This document shows positions 24,692-36,091 of a stretch of 64,000 bases of DNA, one piece after another. The stretch's first letter is position 1; each line of letters begins with the position of its first letter. The notes under the pieces were generated by a model that saw nothing but the letters and a program-made list of their open reading frames with translations, had not been told where the DNA came from and made no database searches. The stretch is taken from contig MU001688.1 in assembly GCA_010093515.1 (NCBI GenBank), positions 266,560-330,559 on the forward strand, read 5' to 3'. The position numbers and the translations under genes were made by a program. Source of the stretch: Lineolata rhizophorae (Eukaryota; Ascomycota; Dothideomycetes; Lineolatales; Lineolataceae).

Positions 24692-26523
24692 CTAGCTCGA
24701 CGTCTCCGCCGCCTTCTCATCCTTGTCTGCGCCTATCGTGTCGTGGCCGTGCACGTCTGAATGGCCTCGTGCCACGTCCGGCGCAACGTCGATCAGACCC
24801 TCGGCGGCGACGGCGTCTTCTTCCACCCAATCGAACTCGTCGGTCGACGTGCTACTCTCGCCCTCAGAGTCTGCGATAACCGCGTACGGCCTCTTGGCCG
24901 GGCACGAGGGCGACGATAGCACCTTGGTAGGCAGGGCTGTCGCGGGTATGTCGATGAGGCAGAGCCCGGTCTGCGGTCGCGAACCATTGCCTTTTTTAGT
25001 CTCTTGGGAGATGTTCAAGGCGTGTCGCCCACGACGTGGAGCGCTACTTGCTCGCTTTAGGGGTAGGTTCGCACTCACCCTTTCGATCGTGAACGGAATC
25101 ACGTTTGTAAATTCCGGGTTGTCCGTCTGCGCCGTGCTAGCTGCCTTTACTAGCCCAACGAATCGCGCCATTCGCCATCGCTTGCCGGCTTCGGAGTCGC
25201 TTTGCGAACTTCTCCACGAAGGCCTTAGCCAATCTCTGAATAAGACGAGGCGTGCCGACACTCCGTTTTCCCACTCTCGACCCGACATCGCCGGAAAAAG
25301 GAGTGCATTTTGGCCGGACTTAATCCGCGTGATCGTTTGGCTGGAGATAAGCACCGCGAGATTCGAAAGAGCTGCGATCTTGCTCAAGCTGGCCAATAGG
25401 TCGTTCATCACGCCGTACTTACGCCCAGCGGCCCATTTTGCCGCGTCCCCCGCGAGCGGTGATCCTGCGTTACGAGGATACGAGTTTTCGAACAGGGTCG
25501 ACAATGAATCGATCACGATCAGCCCAGTTTCCGGTGGCGGAAACGATGCCGGTGGACGTATTAGAAGGGCGAGGAGATGAGCCAAGGTCGGGACTGTAAG
25601 ATGGTGCAATCTCTTCATCGCATCGCAAGAGCTACCCTTGCTGTCCACGGGATTCAACGCAGCTCCAGCAGACTCCAAGGACGATTTCAACAGCTCTCTG
25701 AGTCGAATAAGTGCCATCGGGGTGCCAGCATCTGTGAGACAGAATTAGTGAAGATGTCAAAGCATAGATAGCTTCTATAGCTCCGGAAGCATTCGAGAGC
25801 AAAGAACAAGTGTACAGCAATCAAACGTTTGCCTCCAAAGAACTGGTCCACAAATGCTCCGCACAAACCATTAGGCGCGCTCCATAAGAGCGCGCCCAAT
25901 CCACTGGACGATCTCTTCGTCTTAGTCGAGAATTTTTGCCTCAAACGTCTCGGTGTGCAATGCCATGACTCTAGACGGAAAATCATCGCACAGCGGTAAA
26001 GTCCGAGCGCAACAGATGAATGCACGTAACTGAAGCCAATACGGAAAATTCGGTTCGATGGCTTACCAATCCATACCACATGCTCGCCGCCTCTAAGAGC
26101 AGACGCGGTCGCTTGCATACTAATGTAGCTTGTCAGAGAACGTCCGGCGATGCTACTCACGAAAAGTATCCATGAGAGCGGATCTACCACTAGTACGTCA
26201 TCTCGAAGTCCTACCAAAGCGTCGATTTCCCAGCACCAGGTGGACCGTAAACTTCGACTACTTGGCCGCGTCGAAGTCCGTCTTTGGCGTTCCACGTCCC
26301 GTATCTAATACCAGGAGCGCCTCTATGTAGAAGAGCATCCAACTGTTCGAGGCCAAAGGAGATTGGCCCGCGCTCGCGAGTCTTCAAGCTCTCGAGGGCT
26401 TGAGAAGCCGAGATCGTAGGCAGCCTGTCTATAAGGACGTCAGATTTGGCTCTATAAATGTTCAGTTTAAGATGACTCACGTGACGAAGACGAAAGCACT
26501 TGTGTGCCTTCCTGGCTGGCCAT
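24692..26523 (-). CDS. RAD51 paralogue (Rad55-like recombination protein)
   Basis: RecA/RAD51-fold ATPase predicted to assist RAD51 filament assembly in homologous recombination. Exons (minus): 26523-26481, 26428-26215, 26119-26067 and 25731-24692, giving 449 residues; all junctions are in frame. Walker A is GPPGAGKS at about residues 76-83, spliced straight to STLCMQA, and followed by HVVWIDAGTPM. Walker B is LIVID at about 174-178 with SLSTLF after it, then VLISSQ and a WENGVSARL segment matching the family's 'trivial duplex' region. The last 110 residues are a divergent acidic tail rich in Ser/Glu/Asp. The tail makes it longer than yeast Rad55/Rad57 cores. Intron 3 is long for this genome (335 nt). 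It is transcribed away from the MOSC gene. Rad55 versus Rad57 versus another paralogue cannot be settled here. Confidence 0.85.
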
Positions 26524-26947
26524 GGTGGATACCTAGAGGCGATGGATGAGCCGAGATAACGGAAGACTAACCAAAAGAACAAAAGGCGTCTCAAGCGACT
26601 GTGGAGGGCCAAATTGCTGTGATAATAGTTCGCCTCATCATGTTATGTCGGGTTTCGGTTGGCACGTCAGATCGCCTCCGGCACGACGCGCGCAGAAAAG
26701 GCGCGTCGCAGACTCACGCGGTCTGAGGCCGCTGCGGGACGCGGGCCGACCCGGAGACGCGGAGCGCGACTTCATCTAGCGGGCCTGCTAGCGCGCTCGT
26801 CTGGGCTTCACCTAAGCTTCTAAGGCTTCCTAGCTTTGTAACGTCCACCAAACGCCAATTCAACGATGGAAAAGCAACCCGGACGCCACATTACTGCGCT
26901 CCTTTTTGAAAAACGCAGCTGCAACATCCCGCCGAGCGCCTGCAGGG
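26524..26947. promoter_or_regulatory. Shared divergent promoter, RAD51 paralogue / MOSC gene
   Basis: About 420 bases between the two start codons, so both promoters must lie here. No individual binding site was recognised with confidence. Confidence 0.5.
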
Positions 26948-28460
26948 ATGGATTCGCCAATCATCCCAGCTGTCTATCTGGCCTTTCACGAGCGTGCAGC
27001 TCTAGGAATAATTCTTCTGACTCTACTTGGTCTTACTTCCGCGCTCATCCTGATTGCCTACCTTGTTCCCGATGCCTCTTCTTCCCAAAATGCTCCCGCA
27101 GGCTGCAGACAACTCGGATCGGCATCCGCCAGCAACTTCCAGCGGAACCTCAAGTTCAAACGCACCTCGCCGTCTTGGGTTGTTGAAGCGCTCACGATCT
27201 ATCCAATCAAATCCTGTGGGCCTGTCGTGCTGCCCAAAGCGGATGTCGTCCCCACAGGTCTTGCCTACGACAGGCAGTTCTCCTTTGCCCAGCTCGTCAG
27301 TTCGCTGCCGGCGCCGCAGGAGGACGGCTCTTACAAGGTGGACCACCAATGGCAGTTTGCGACTCTACGCCATTTCCCCAGACTAGCACGGGTGAATGTT
27401 GAGCTATGGGTTCCGGATAAGCGTGCCAAAGGATACAAGTCTTCGGAATGGGTCAAATCTAAAGGTTGCATTGTCGTGCGATTTCCCTTCACGCCGATCG
27501 TGTCCTTCAGTATAGACGGTCTAAAGGCAATCTGGGCCGGCTTCCAAGCAATCGTCAAGGAACGCAGAATTTCAGCAGAGCCAGAGGTCTCGTTCTATCT
27601 TCCATTTGACCCTTGTGCAGAGCGCATTGAAAAGATGGGGTACAGCAGAGAGAAAATGAAGATCTGGAAGGAAGCTCCCGAAGCACTGAATATCAGCTCC
27701 GAGATATCGCCAGAAACTTTAGCCAAATTAAAATATTTTCTTGGGGTTCGCAACCCGCTGACCCTCTTCCGCGTCGACACTCAGAAATATCGGTCAGTTT
27801 TTCGGTGCGCTCCGAGGCAAGATGTGACTCGATATCAGCCGATCATAGGTTTTCAGGATGCTGTAAGTCACGGATCACGCTTTTGCAATGAACCGTCACG
27901 CGCATACAACTTGTTCTAACTCATCACTTCGCAGTACGCATTGCACATGCTTAACATAGCAAGTCTAGAAGACCTAGAGTCAAGAATTTCTCGTAGGGTA
28001 ATCAAGCATTTGGACCCATTACGATTTCGTTTCAATATTCTGAGTGAGTTGATCTACACGGGCCAATTCAAAATTTTATCCTAGGCATTTCTCTACGTCT
28101 ATTGAGTAGGCTGACAAGTCAAAAGTCTCCGGGCCCCCTGCTTTTGCGGAGGATGATTGGGCAGTCGTGCGCATCGGGAGTTGTACCTACCATGTTTCCT
28201 GTCGAACAGCGCGCTGCAAACTGCCAAACGTGGACCCCGCAACCGGCATTGCGGACAAAGACGAACCCCACCTAGCGATGGCTAAATACCGACGGATTGA
28301 CGAAGGGGCTGGTCTCAATCCATGTTTGGGAATGCAACTGACTCCGATACTTACTGACGACACGGTTGATGCGGCGTCCAATTGCAAGATTGGGGAGATT
28401 AGGGTCGGTGATTCAGTTGAACTGTTACGAACGGGCGAGCATTTTTACATCAAGCAGTGA
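26948..28460 (+). CDS. MOSC-domain protein, mARC-like molybdenum-cofactor reductase
   Basis: Predicted Moco-binding oxidoreductase of the mARC/MOSC family (reduction of N-hydroxylated compounds). Exons 26948-27862, 27935-28043 and 28126-28460 give 452 residues. An N-terminal membrane anchor spans about residues 13-38 (ALGIILLTLLGL...). The MOSC N-terminal beta-barrel starts at about 76 (VEALTIYPIKSC). The MOSC core is C-terminal: the exon 2/3 splice yields FRFNILISGPPAFAEDDW, and the metal-ligand cysteine is in the family motif RCKLPNVDPATG. The end GDSVELL is typical. Intron 2 uses an AAG acceptor with a good CTGAC branch site about 12 nt upstream; GT-AG alternatives break the frame. ATG 26948 is chosen so that the anchor is terminal; 26906 is an in-frame non-ATG position. 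Confidence 0.88.
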
Positions 28461-28998
28461 CACCATTTTTATCGCGCGGCGACCCAAGGTTCTCAGGGTT
28501 GTAGGCGTCGTTTTATCCTAGATATAAACATGGAAGCCGAGATGTGAAATCGAAGAAGCTCTCTGGAGACACTGAAGAACACGCCAATCTAGCCGTAAAT
28601 GGCATATCCAAATACGTACAGTAGCTCGGTGTATCACTCCTTATTAGCAATGTGGGACCCTTGAATGGAAAGTGCTCATTGCAACCCCGAATCATAAAGG
28701 AAGGCACAGTCAAGGCACACCCGCAACCTTGCGATTGTGCCGAACGATACCACCTTCCATCCCAAAGGCCTCCTTGGGTCATTTAGGGGCAACAACGTTC
28801 CTACGCGGGAGCCATACTTGACAATCGTAGCCTGATGCCGAGCAAAAATCGGGGTTTATCTTTTGTGTCGGATAGAGGTTCAAGTCTCGCCAATAACATA
28901 CGCTCTTGAGTCTCACTACAACGCTATCATTTTGGTGGCTAGCACACTCCCGTTTATCTCTACACAGCAGCTTTAAGCTGCGGAATTTTTAACTTTCG
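28461..28998. other. Intergenic region after the MOSC gene
   Basis: About 540 bases. The left part is the 3' region of the MOSC gene. A T-arm-like string near 28877 does not fold into a tRNA. Nothing else recognised. Confidence 0.4.
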
Positions 28999-29772
28999 TT
29001 GAGCATGCGCCACGAAAACTATACTGTTCTTGCAGCTTTTCTGCTTGTCTACCGGGATTGGGATGGCTTAGGAGCTCACGTTGTCCAACACGAATCTTCC
29101 GCTTGTGATGCAGTGGTCACTATTCTTTCGACGGAGTCTACTTCTCGTGGTGCTAGCGGCGTTAGGAGTCAAACAACCTTTCGCATGAACGCGATAGCGG
29201 CGCCATACGACACGGCAGGCGCAGCTGCCCCTGTCGCCAGCTATATCAAGACAGAGTCTGACGGGGACCTGGACCTGACATCTCTCTCTACAACCGGACA
29301 CGGCTCCACCGCTATTAGCAAAACCGAAACAATCTCTTCACCGCAAGAAGCAGCAGCCCAATGCACGACAAAAGATCTCTCCATCTCTCCTGCTTCCGCT
29401 CTCACCACTCCATCACCAACTTACGGCCCTCTAATGACGGACAAGCTCTAGGAGAGCATGCTGGCGGATCTCGCGCCCGAGGGAGCCATGCCAAAGAATG
29501 TTTGCTTCCCCTGGGAACGGCCACGCCGTCTCGCTCGATTTGAAGCCGAAGCAGCTTCTCACATCGAAGAAACATGTCCACTCCTCGATTCCAACATCAC
29601 CTCGACCGAAGCGCCATCACCACCCGCCACGGCGCTTGGACCCGAGGAATCCGATCAATCTGAGATGCCGGTTTGGATAAAATCGTCGAAGAACGGGCTA
29701 ATATACGCATGGATTGTTGTATTCTTGGTCACGTTCGTGGTTCTGACAATGGGACCAGAGATTGAACCATAG
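28999..29772 (+). pseudogene. Possible small Ser/Thr-rich membrane-protein gene split by an in-frame stop
   Basis: Two open frames lie in the same reading frame: about 150 codons (28999-29451) and 106 codons (29458-29772), separated only by one TAG at 29449-29451. The upstream part is rich in Ser/Thr/Ala; the downstream part ends with a clear membrane helix (LIYAWIVVFLVTFVVL) and a short tail. Together they read like a mucin-like type I membrane or tail-anchored protein of about 256 residues. No GT donor exists in the roughly 70 bases before the stop, so a short intron removing it is not obvious. Alternatives are two unrelated frames, a base-calling error, or a true truncated allele. I do not recognise the family. 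Confidence 0.4.
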
Positions 29773-30828
29773 TGAAGGCGGATTGGGGTGGAAAGGGGAA
29801 GTAGAGAGGAGGCAGTTTGATCCAATTAATCAAGATGCGAAAGACATGATGTGCAACGAAGTCGACAACTGGGCTAGGCAACTAGCAAGCAGCACAGGTT
29901 TAGGGCAAAGCGCGGACGGATCGCAACGCACAATGTGGCCGTAGCGCACAGATAGGACGCAACACCACCGGGACAGTGCAATGTACACAAAAAGCATTAA
30001 GTGTATGAAATACCGCAGAACATGTGATGGGTGTAAAGCATCTTGTTTAGAATAGTCTCTATCCTTTGCTCTTTTTGTGTAGGAGACTTAGTAGAGTTGA
30101 GAAGAAGGAAAACGATAATTCTCTCAAAGCGTGAAAAGAGATATACACCCCAGAGGGAGGCGGAGCCAAGGAAGAGGGGAGAGGTAATTTCATATGCTTG
30201 CACTTAAGAAATTATAGGTTCGGGAGTCTGGAGGGGGGAGGGGGGGGAAGAGGGACAAGCATCATGACTACTCGCGAGTGGCTCAAGAAGAAGCCTTGGA
30301 GGATACCGGGGGAGACCTTTGAGGATAACGTGATCACATTGTTTATCCAGTTTCCATGTTGTAAGTAATTCACTGGCACCAACGTATCACACACTTAATT
30401 GAAGGGGTCTTTGATTTGTTGGTTTTATATGGTTTTATGGAACAAAGGAAAGTGCTCATGACCACCTGTAGCCCAGAATGAACTGACCCGCAAGCCATGA
30501 GAGATGGCTGCCTTAGAAAGCTTGGAAAGGGAACCCGGTCCAAGCAAAGACTAGCCGCACGGGACGGGCAAAAGGAAACACTCTTCACACCCAATGATGT
30601 GAACAGACGTTTCAACCCCAAAAGCCGGCAGAAAGCAATACACCTAGACGTAAGGTCGCTCCTTACGTCTCAGACCCAACTCGCCAAAGTTCTTCGTAAT
30701 CCGAACGCGCCAAGGCTTCCTCGCTTCTTTCGGTTCAAACGTAAAACCAGAAATCGAGCCAAGAAGACATGTCCACTGATACTTTGTCGAAAGTCGTCCT
30801 TTTCTTATTCCAGTTCATGCTTTCCGCT
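29773..30828. other. Intergenic region with a G-rich tract
   Basis: About 1 kb between the possible membrane-protein gene and the 3' end of the 935-residue gene. A G-rich string near 30230-30255 could form a G-quadruplex on the + strand. Frames of 60-111 codons show no domain. Confidence 0.4.
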
Positions 30829-33707
30829 TTAAGCATCAGGAGAGCGGATGTCCCAAAATTTGGTCTTCCACTCGGTCGCGTCCTCAGGTACATCTCCATT
30901 GATTTGAATCCAAAGATCCCTAGACTTCGGAGAGGTGCGGTCGAACATGACGCAGCGAGTGTAATGAGAATCCGCCGCGCGGCCGCGACGTGTAGCAGTA
31001 CCGCAGAGCGGGCAGCGAACCTCGCCTAGGCGGAGGGAAGGTGGGGGAGGCACATGCTGTCGCCTCGCGTTCCACGGCAGAGCGCGAATCGCGTCATATG
31101 ATAAAGCAGGCCCAGTAGCCGGCAGCTTCGAGTTGTCGTGGTGGTGGAACGGATCGCCGTCCTTATTTTTGGGCACAGTGAGGGTTGAAGCCTTGCCTGG
31201 CATGGGGTAATGACCGGTTGATAATCCCGACTCACTAGTTTCCGAGAGACGGCCGCGCTTCCTCGAAGGCGGCGGCGTATCGGGGGGCGGGCGCTTGTTG
31301 TATTTACGGCGACTACCACCATGAGCCACTGGAGTAGGCGTTGGCTGCTTCAAGGAGGTATCCGTTGTGCGCCGGCCTGGTTCAGATACCGGGACAAACG
31401 TGTTGAACTGCACAGGACGCCACTCGGAATAAGGCGCCCGAGTCTCGGGCGATTGGCCTTGAGGGGTCAACGTTGTGCCGCCTGTTATACTATTCAACGC
31501 ATTGGGATTGTTGACACTTGCGACACCGCGCAGATGCTGAGCCGTGGAGAGGCTAGAGGAGCCCTGCGGAATTGAAAATTGGCCTCCAGCCATATCATAT
31601 TGGGCGTTGCGATTGATTCCAACGACAGACTGGTGTTGGAGTGTCGAGCTAGTGTCTGCTCCTTGTTGCGTAGTGAACGCATCGCGGCCATCCATCGGAT
31701 GCATTCTAGGAACGCGTTGAACATTTGGTCCAAGACTGGAAGCAGGCTGTGCTTGCGCACTTGAAAGCAGAGATGTCTGCATGTTGGGCAACAAGTTGCG
31801 ACCGTCCACGGCACTTCCGCCCGCGAAGCCGTGAATATTCTGCATGACTCCAGAGGCGGCGTGTTGTGGAGTCGGAAAAGGCGTTCTCGATATCCCAGCC
31901 AACACTGCGCGATTATCTAGAGCAGGCATTCTAGAGGGGCCCGACATGCTGTAGCCGTTGCCCGGCCTAGGGTATTGTGGCGGGGTTGCGAAGGCGAGGT
32001 TCCTATTCGTAGGAGGCACTTCCGACGCACTCTGGTTATAGCGCAGTGGGTTTGGGACAAATTGCCTGAGATGCTGTTGCCATACTCCAGAAGGCAAGAT
32101 TTGAGGCATTGGGAAACCTGTGCCAGGAGAAGCAGAGTACGTCTGATGAACAGGCATGCGCGATTGTTGGACGAAGGGATCGTTTGTCATGTTCCGAGGC
32201 GCGTGGCTGAACTGCGCCTGGGCTACCATTGAGGGATTAGGAACAAGTTCAAAACGGGGCGGGGGTGCCTGTCGCAGCGACGGAGGTATCATCCGATTCG
32301 TTCTACCCTGGTTGACGAAAGTGGTTGGTGTTGATGCGGGCAATGTAGTGTTGAAATGCCAAGTCCCATCCTGGACCTGGGCAAGTCCAGGAAGTCGTTG
32401 CGACATGGACCTCTGATTGCCGCCTCCACAGCTCTGATTCTCAGGTGTACGTGTTGTAAGAGGTAGGGTGTGCTGGTGGTCTACACACTGCGGAGCTACC
32501 ATGGGAGCAGTGCCATACACATTCGCATGGCTCGGAACAGACGTTGCACCAACGTTGCGCCTCTGGAAGGGAACACCGGGTGCGCATTGAGTGTGGATGG
32601 GCTCAGGCTTAGCAATGGCGCTCTGCGATGCGAATTCCCAAGGCGTATCCCCAAACGTAGGAACTCGATAGCCAAGGCCAACATCCCCGTCGCTGTCATT
32701 ACCACGCGAGGTTGTCGACTCGGATAACGCGGTAGCCGCTTCCTTTGTCTCCAGGTTTTCACAAGCAGCGATGGATACACCCAGGGTATTGGCTCCGCTA
32801 CCCGCTTGGTTGAGAACCCCATGGCGGCGCTCAAGTGCCTCTTGGATGAGCCATGTCCGCTGGGTAAGTTGCTCAGACCAAGTCAAAGGTTCCCCGAAGA
32901 TAGTGACCGAGAGAACCCTATTGGGCATCCCGAGGTAACGCTCTAGACCGTCCACGCGACACTCCACGTAGAGCATGGCTTGGTATCGGATCTCTTCCCC
33001 AGCGATGCGGAAGAGATACTCCGACGGCTGTACACGGCCGATTTCATACCGATGATGCAGACGGTTCAAGTGACCTACGATAGTAGTTGCGAAGGCCTGA
33101 AGCCAAGAATCAAGGGTGCGGTGATCGCTTTTGCTGGGAGGTTCAAAACGGCCTAGAACACTAACGGCGGCCTGTTGCGCAACGGTCTCTGCCTCATGAT
33201 GGCTAGCTGCAGGCTCATGAGAAGCGCCCAGACTCAGAGAGTCCTGATCTTCGATGTGGTCTAGGGAATCTTGATCGAAAGCTGCAGGTGGGAGTTCCTG
33301 TGGCTGATGGTGCAATTGCGTGTCCTGAAAACGACCACGTGTGACCTGCTTATGGGAGCCTGTTGGCGGTGACGATTCGTGAACCTCTTCGGCTGACGCG
33401 TGGTCGGAGGGCGTATCGACAGGCATTTCACCATCGTGTTGGTAAACGGTAGAGTCGGTCTGGAAGGATTCGCATGACTCCGAGTCGGCCTCAGGATCGC
33501 TTGACGAATGGCGATGCAACGGCGCATCATGCTGCCCAAGATTAGCTTGCTCTTGGGGTGGAGCGAATGCGTCTTGACACGGCTGGGGACCTGCGACCCA
33601 ACAGGGTACGGTAAGGCAGCGAGCTCACGAGGGCGAAACAGAGATTGAAGCAATGACTTACCAGGGCTAGCGGACATCCCGCCTCTGTCGGGAGGATCCT
33701 CCTCCAT
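30829..33707 (-). CDS. Large disordered protein with C-terminal C2HC motif
   Basis: Exons (minus) 33707-33662 and 33590-30829, 935 residues. The short first exon encodes MEEDPPDRGGMSASPG and splices through a 71-nt GT-AG intron to PQPCQDAFAPP, continuous with the long exon. I do not recognise a named family. An ordered block at about residues 170-290 includes LDSWLQAFATTIVGHLNRLHHRYEIG and a WSEQLTQRTWLIQEALERR helix. A long Gln/Pro/Asn-rich disordered region follows, then a basic nuclear-localisation-like stretch (RRKYNKRPPP, SRKRGRL). The C-terminus has C-x2-C-x12-H-x3-C (CPLCGTATRRGRAADSHYTRC) followed by a hydrophobic Trp-containing tail (RDLWIQINGD, FWDIRSP). The C2HC motif and the basic region suggest a nuclear nucleic-acid or chromatin role, but that is inference. 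Confidence 0.8.
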
Positions 33708-34284
33708 GTTTGGTACCAGTTGCGAAGCAAGCGCAACCTTGGTGATGGAAAGGAGGATGGAGAAGGGAAGAGGAAGAAGCACGAGCGGAAACGCGTAAAT
33801 ATAGGCCGAGTGCGTGTGCGCCGCACCTGCAGCCGCAGGCAACCAGCTCCAAGCCGGGGGCGCCTGCCTTCGAGGCGGGGGTGCCTTCCTTTCACTGTGA
33901 AAGGAAGCAGCCGCCCGACAGAAACAGAAGGATGTGGCCCAATGCCTTGGCACCGGGCCAGAATCAATCAGTACGAGCAAGAGACGGGAGGCCGATCATT
34001 GTGGGCAAGGTCTGGGAAAGAGCGCTCTGTGACCGGGCCACCCGCAATCTGCATCAGCACCTACAGAGAGGCACCAAGTGAATGCCTCCGAAAGATCTCG
34101 GCCGGGCGGCGGAGCCCTGATCCGCTCCCCTCCGACTTTCCACCACACGTCCATGGACCACCTGACGACAACAATCTCGGAACAACTTCGTTACAATTAG
34201 ACACATTATGGACTTCTCGTGGAAGGCGCGCATGCGCCACTTGGTTCGTTTCGGTGTCGACATCCTTCCCCGCCAGCAGCACCT
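33708..34284. other. Intergenic region between the 935-residue gene and MSP1 3' end
   Basis: About 580 bases: promoter of the minus-strand 935-residue gene on the left and the MSP1 terminator on the right. An inverted repeat, CCTTTCACTGTGAAAGG, lies at about 33888-33904. No gene seen. Confidence 0.4.
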
Positions 34285-35723
34285 CTACTCCCGCATTGGC
34301 TCCTGGAACTCTTCTGAGGTGCTGCTGGCCGTCGCGCTTGATGACGCGCCGCTGGCATTGGCTGACGCCTGCTCTTCCGACTCCACCTCGTCATCTACAG
34401 TCTCCACGGAATCCGCCTTTTTCTGCGAGCGCTTTGGATTACCAAAGAAATCCCCCGTCCGCACGCCCCGAACTTCCGAGGCGTTGACCCCGCGAAGAAG
34501 TTCGCCACGGGCCTGCTTCGCCTTGATGTATTCGCGCATCGGGCACATTGCGGCATCCCTGCAGATGTCCTTGATATCGCTCCCAGACATGCCCGCACTC
34601 ATCCGGACGAGGAAGTCTAAGTCGAAGTTTTCACGGTCGACCTTGGTATCCCGTAGGATTAACCTGAATATCCTACGCCGCTGGTGCGCCGATGGGAGTG
34701 AAACAGGAAACTTCTTAGGCATTCGCCGAAGAATTGCTTCGTCAATGTCTTGAATTCTGTTTGTCGCGCCGAGGATGCATATCCGCTGAGGGACTCCAGC
34801 GGCACTCGCTGACGTCAACCCATCCCAATGGGTCATGAATCTGTACGCGATTAGGAGCATGTCCAAGCAAAAAAAGCCAACAAATTACTCACTCAGCCTT
34901 GACCATACCACTCGCTTCATGCTCTCCACTCCTCCGCTGGCCTAGGACAGCATCGATCTCGTCGATGAACACGATACTGGGCTGCAATTTCCTTGCCAAC
35001 GAAAATACGGCGTTGACCAGCTTGTTTGAGTCTCCGTACCATTTCTCTGTTATGGTCGAGATATGCAGGTTTATGAATGTGGCGCCACTCTCACGAGCCA
35101 GAGCCTTGGCTAGCATCGTTTTGCCACATCCGGGAGGGCCATACAGAAGAACACCGGAGGGAGCGGAAAGCAGCGAGGAAGAGTGTGCATACAAGTGGGG
35201 AAGCGTGAGGGGATATATCACGGATTCCCTAACTTCTTCGATAATGTCGTCAAGGCCACCAATATCTAACGAGCTGCGTGTTAGTATACATCCGACCATG
35301 ACACTAATTAGAGAAATACCCACCTTGGAAAGAAACGGGTATCTCGTCAGGCGCGATAACCTCCATGGCGATCATCTGTTCGTACTGCGTGAGGTTGAGA
35401 TCTTCTTTGCGCAATCGTCGTCCGTCTTCACTGTATTCGTCGTCTTCTGCATCCCTCTTGCTGGCTAGAATTCCGTCGAGCTTCCCTAGGGCTTTCCGCT
35501 TTGTTTCTTCTTTTCGCCCATGCTCCGGGTCTTCAAGCCGCGAGAGGATATTCCGGAACAGCAAATACGCAACCATGGGCTGTGAAAATTGGAATTAGTT
35601 GGCATGTTTAGGGCATGTTGGCAATACCATAGTCTTGACAAAAGGACTCGAGGGACGTACCGCTGCGGCAACCATGATTAGATCCTGAAAGAACGCCAGC
35701 TTGGAACGAGATTCACCGCCCAT
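34285..35723 (-). CDS. MSP1: Msp1/ATAD1 mitochondrial outer-membrane AAA ATPase
   Basis: Extracts mislocalised tail-anchored proteins from the mitochondrial outer membrane (also peroxisomes). Exons (minus): 35723-35661, 35579-35324, 35265-34893 and 34840-34285; 415 residues. The N-terminal membrane segment is built across intron 1 ([13 protein letters not shown] then PMVAYLLF). The linker contains the family's [12 protein letters not shown]. Intron 2 restores [14 protein letters not shown], the conserved start of the AAA domain. Walker A is GPPGCGKT at 149-156, Walker B IVFIDEID at about 204-211, sensor 1 is ILGATNR, and arginine fingers lie in AILRRMP. Pore loop KWYGDS is present. The C-terminal tail of about 60 residues is acidic, Ser/Ala-rich and unusually long. 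It is divergently arranged with TIM21. Confidence 0.95.
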
Positions 35724-36091
35724 CTTGAAGATGATTACTGAGATACCACCGAGAAGGGAGTAAAACAAAGAGAAAGGGGAGGAATTAGGGTGCGGAAATG
35801 TGTGGGTTCGCCGAAGGTGAGGCGAGGTGTGTTGGCAGGAGGTGGAACCAGCGAAGTTGGGAACGCGTCTGCCAAGACCACAGTCCCTGCTTCGCTTGCG
35901 CTTCTGGAAGCGGGTAAGAGAGCCGAGGTGCAGTAGCCGATTAGGCGGGGCGCGCAACCTGCAGCTGTCTCGCAGCGCTTCCTTCATGGACGCTGCATTG
36001 TTGAATCCAAAGCACTAGCTGCTGTTCAATCCATCTGGACTTTGTTGTGGGCCGCCTGCAATCTGTTGCGTTCTAATTTCCTTTGACCGCC
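35724..36091. promoter_or_regulatory. Shared divergent promoter, MSP1 / TIM21
   Basis: 368 bases between the two ATG codons. Both genes encode mitochondrial membrane proteins, so shared control is plausible. No specific site could be named. Confidence 0.55.

Noticed and set aside
28860-28900. tRNA T-arm-like string
   Set aside because: T-stem mismatches and no upstream cloverleaf.
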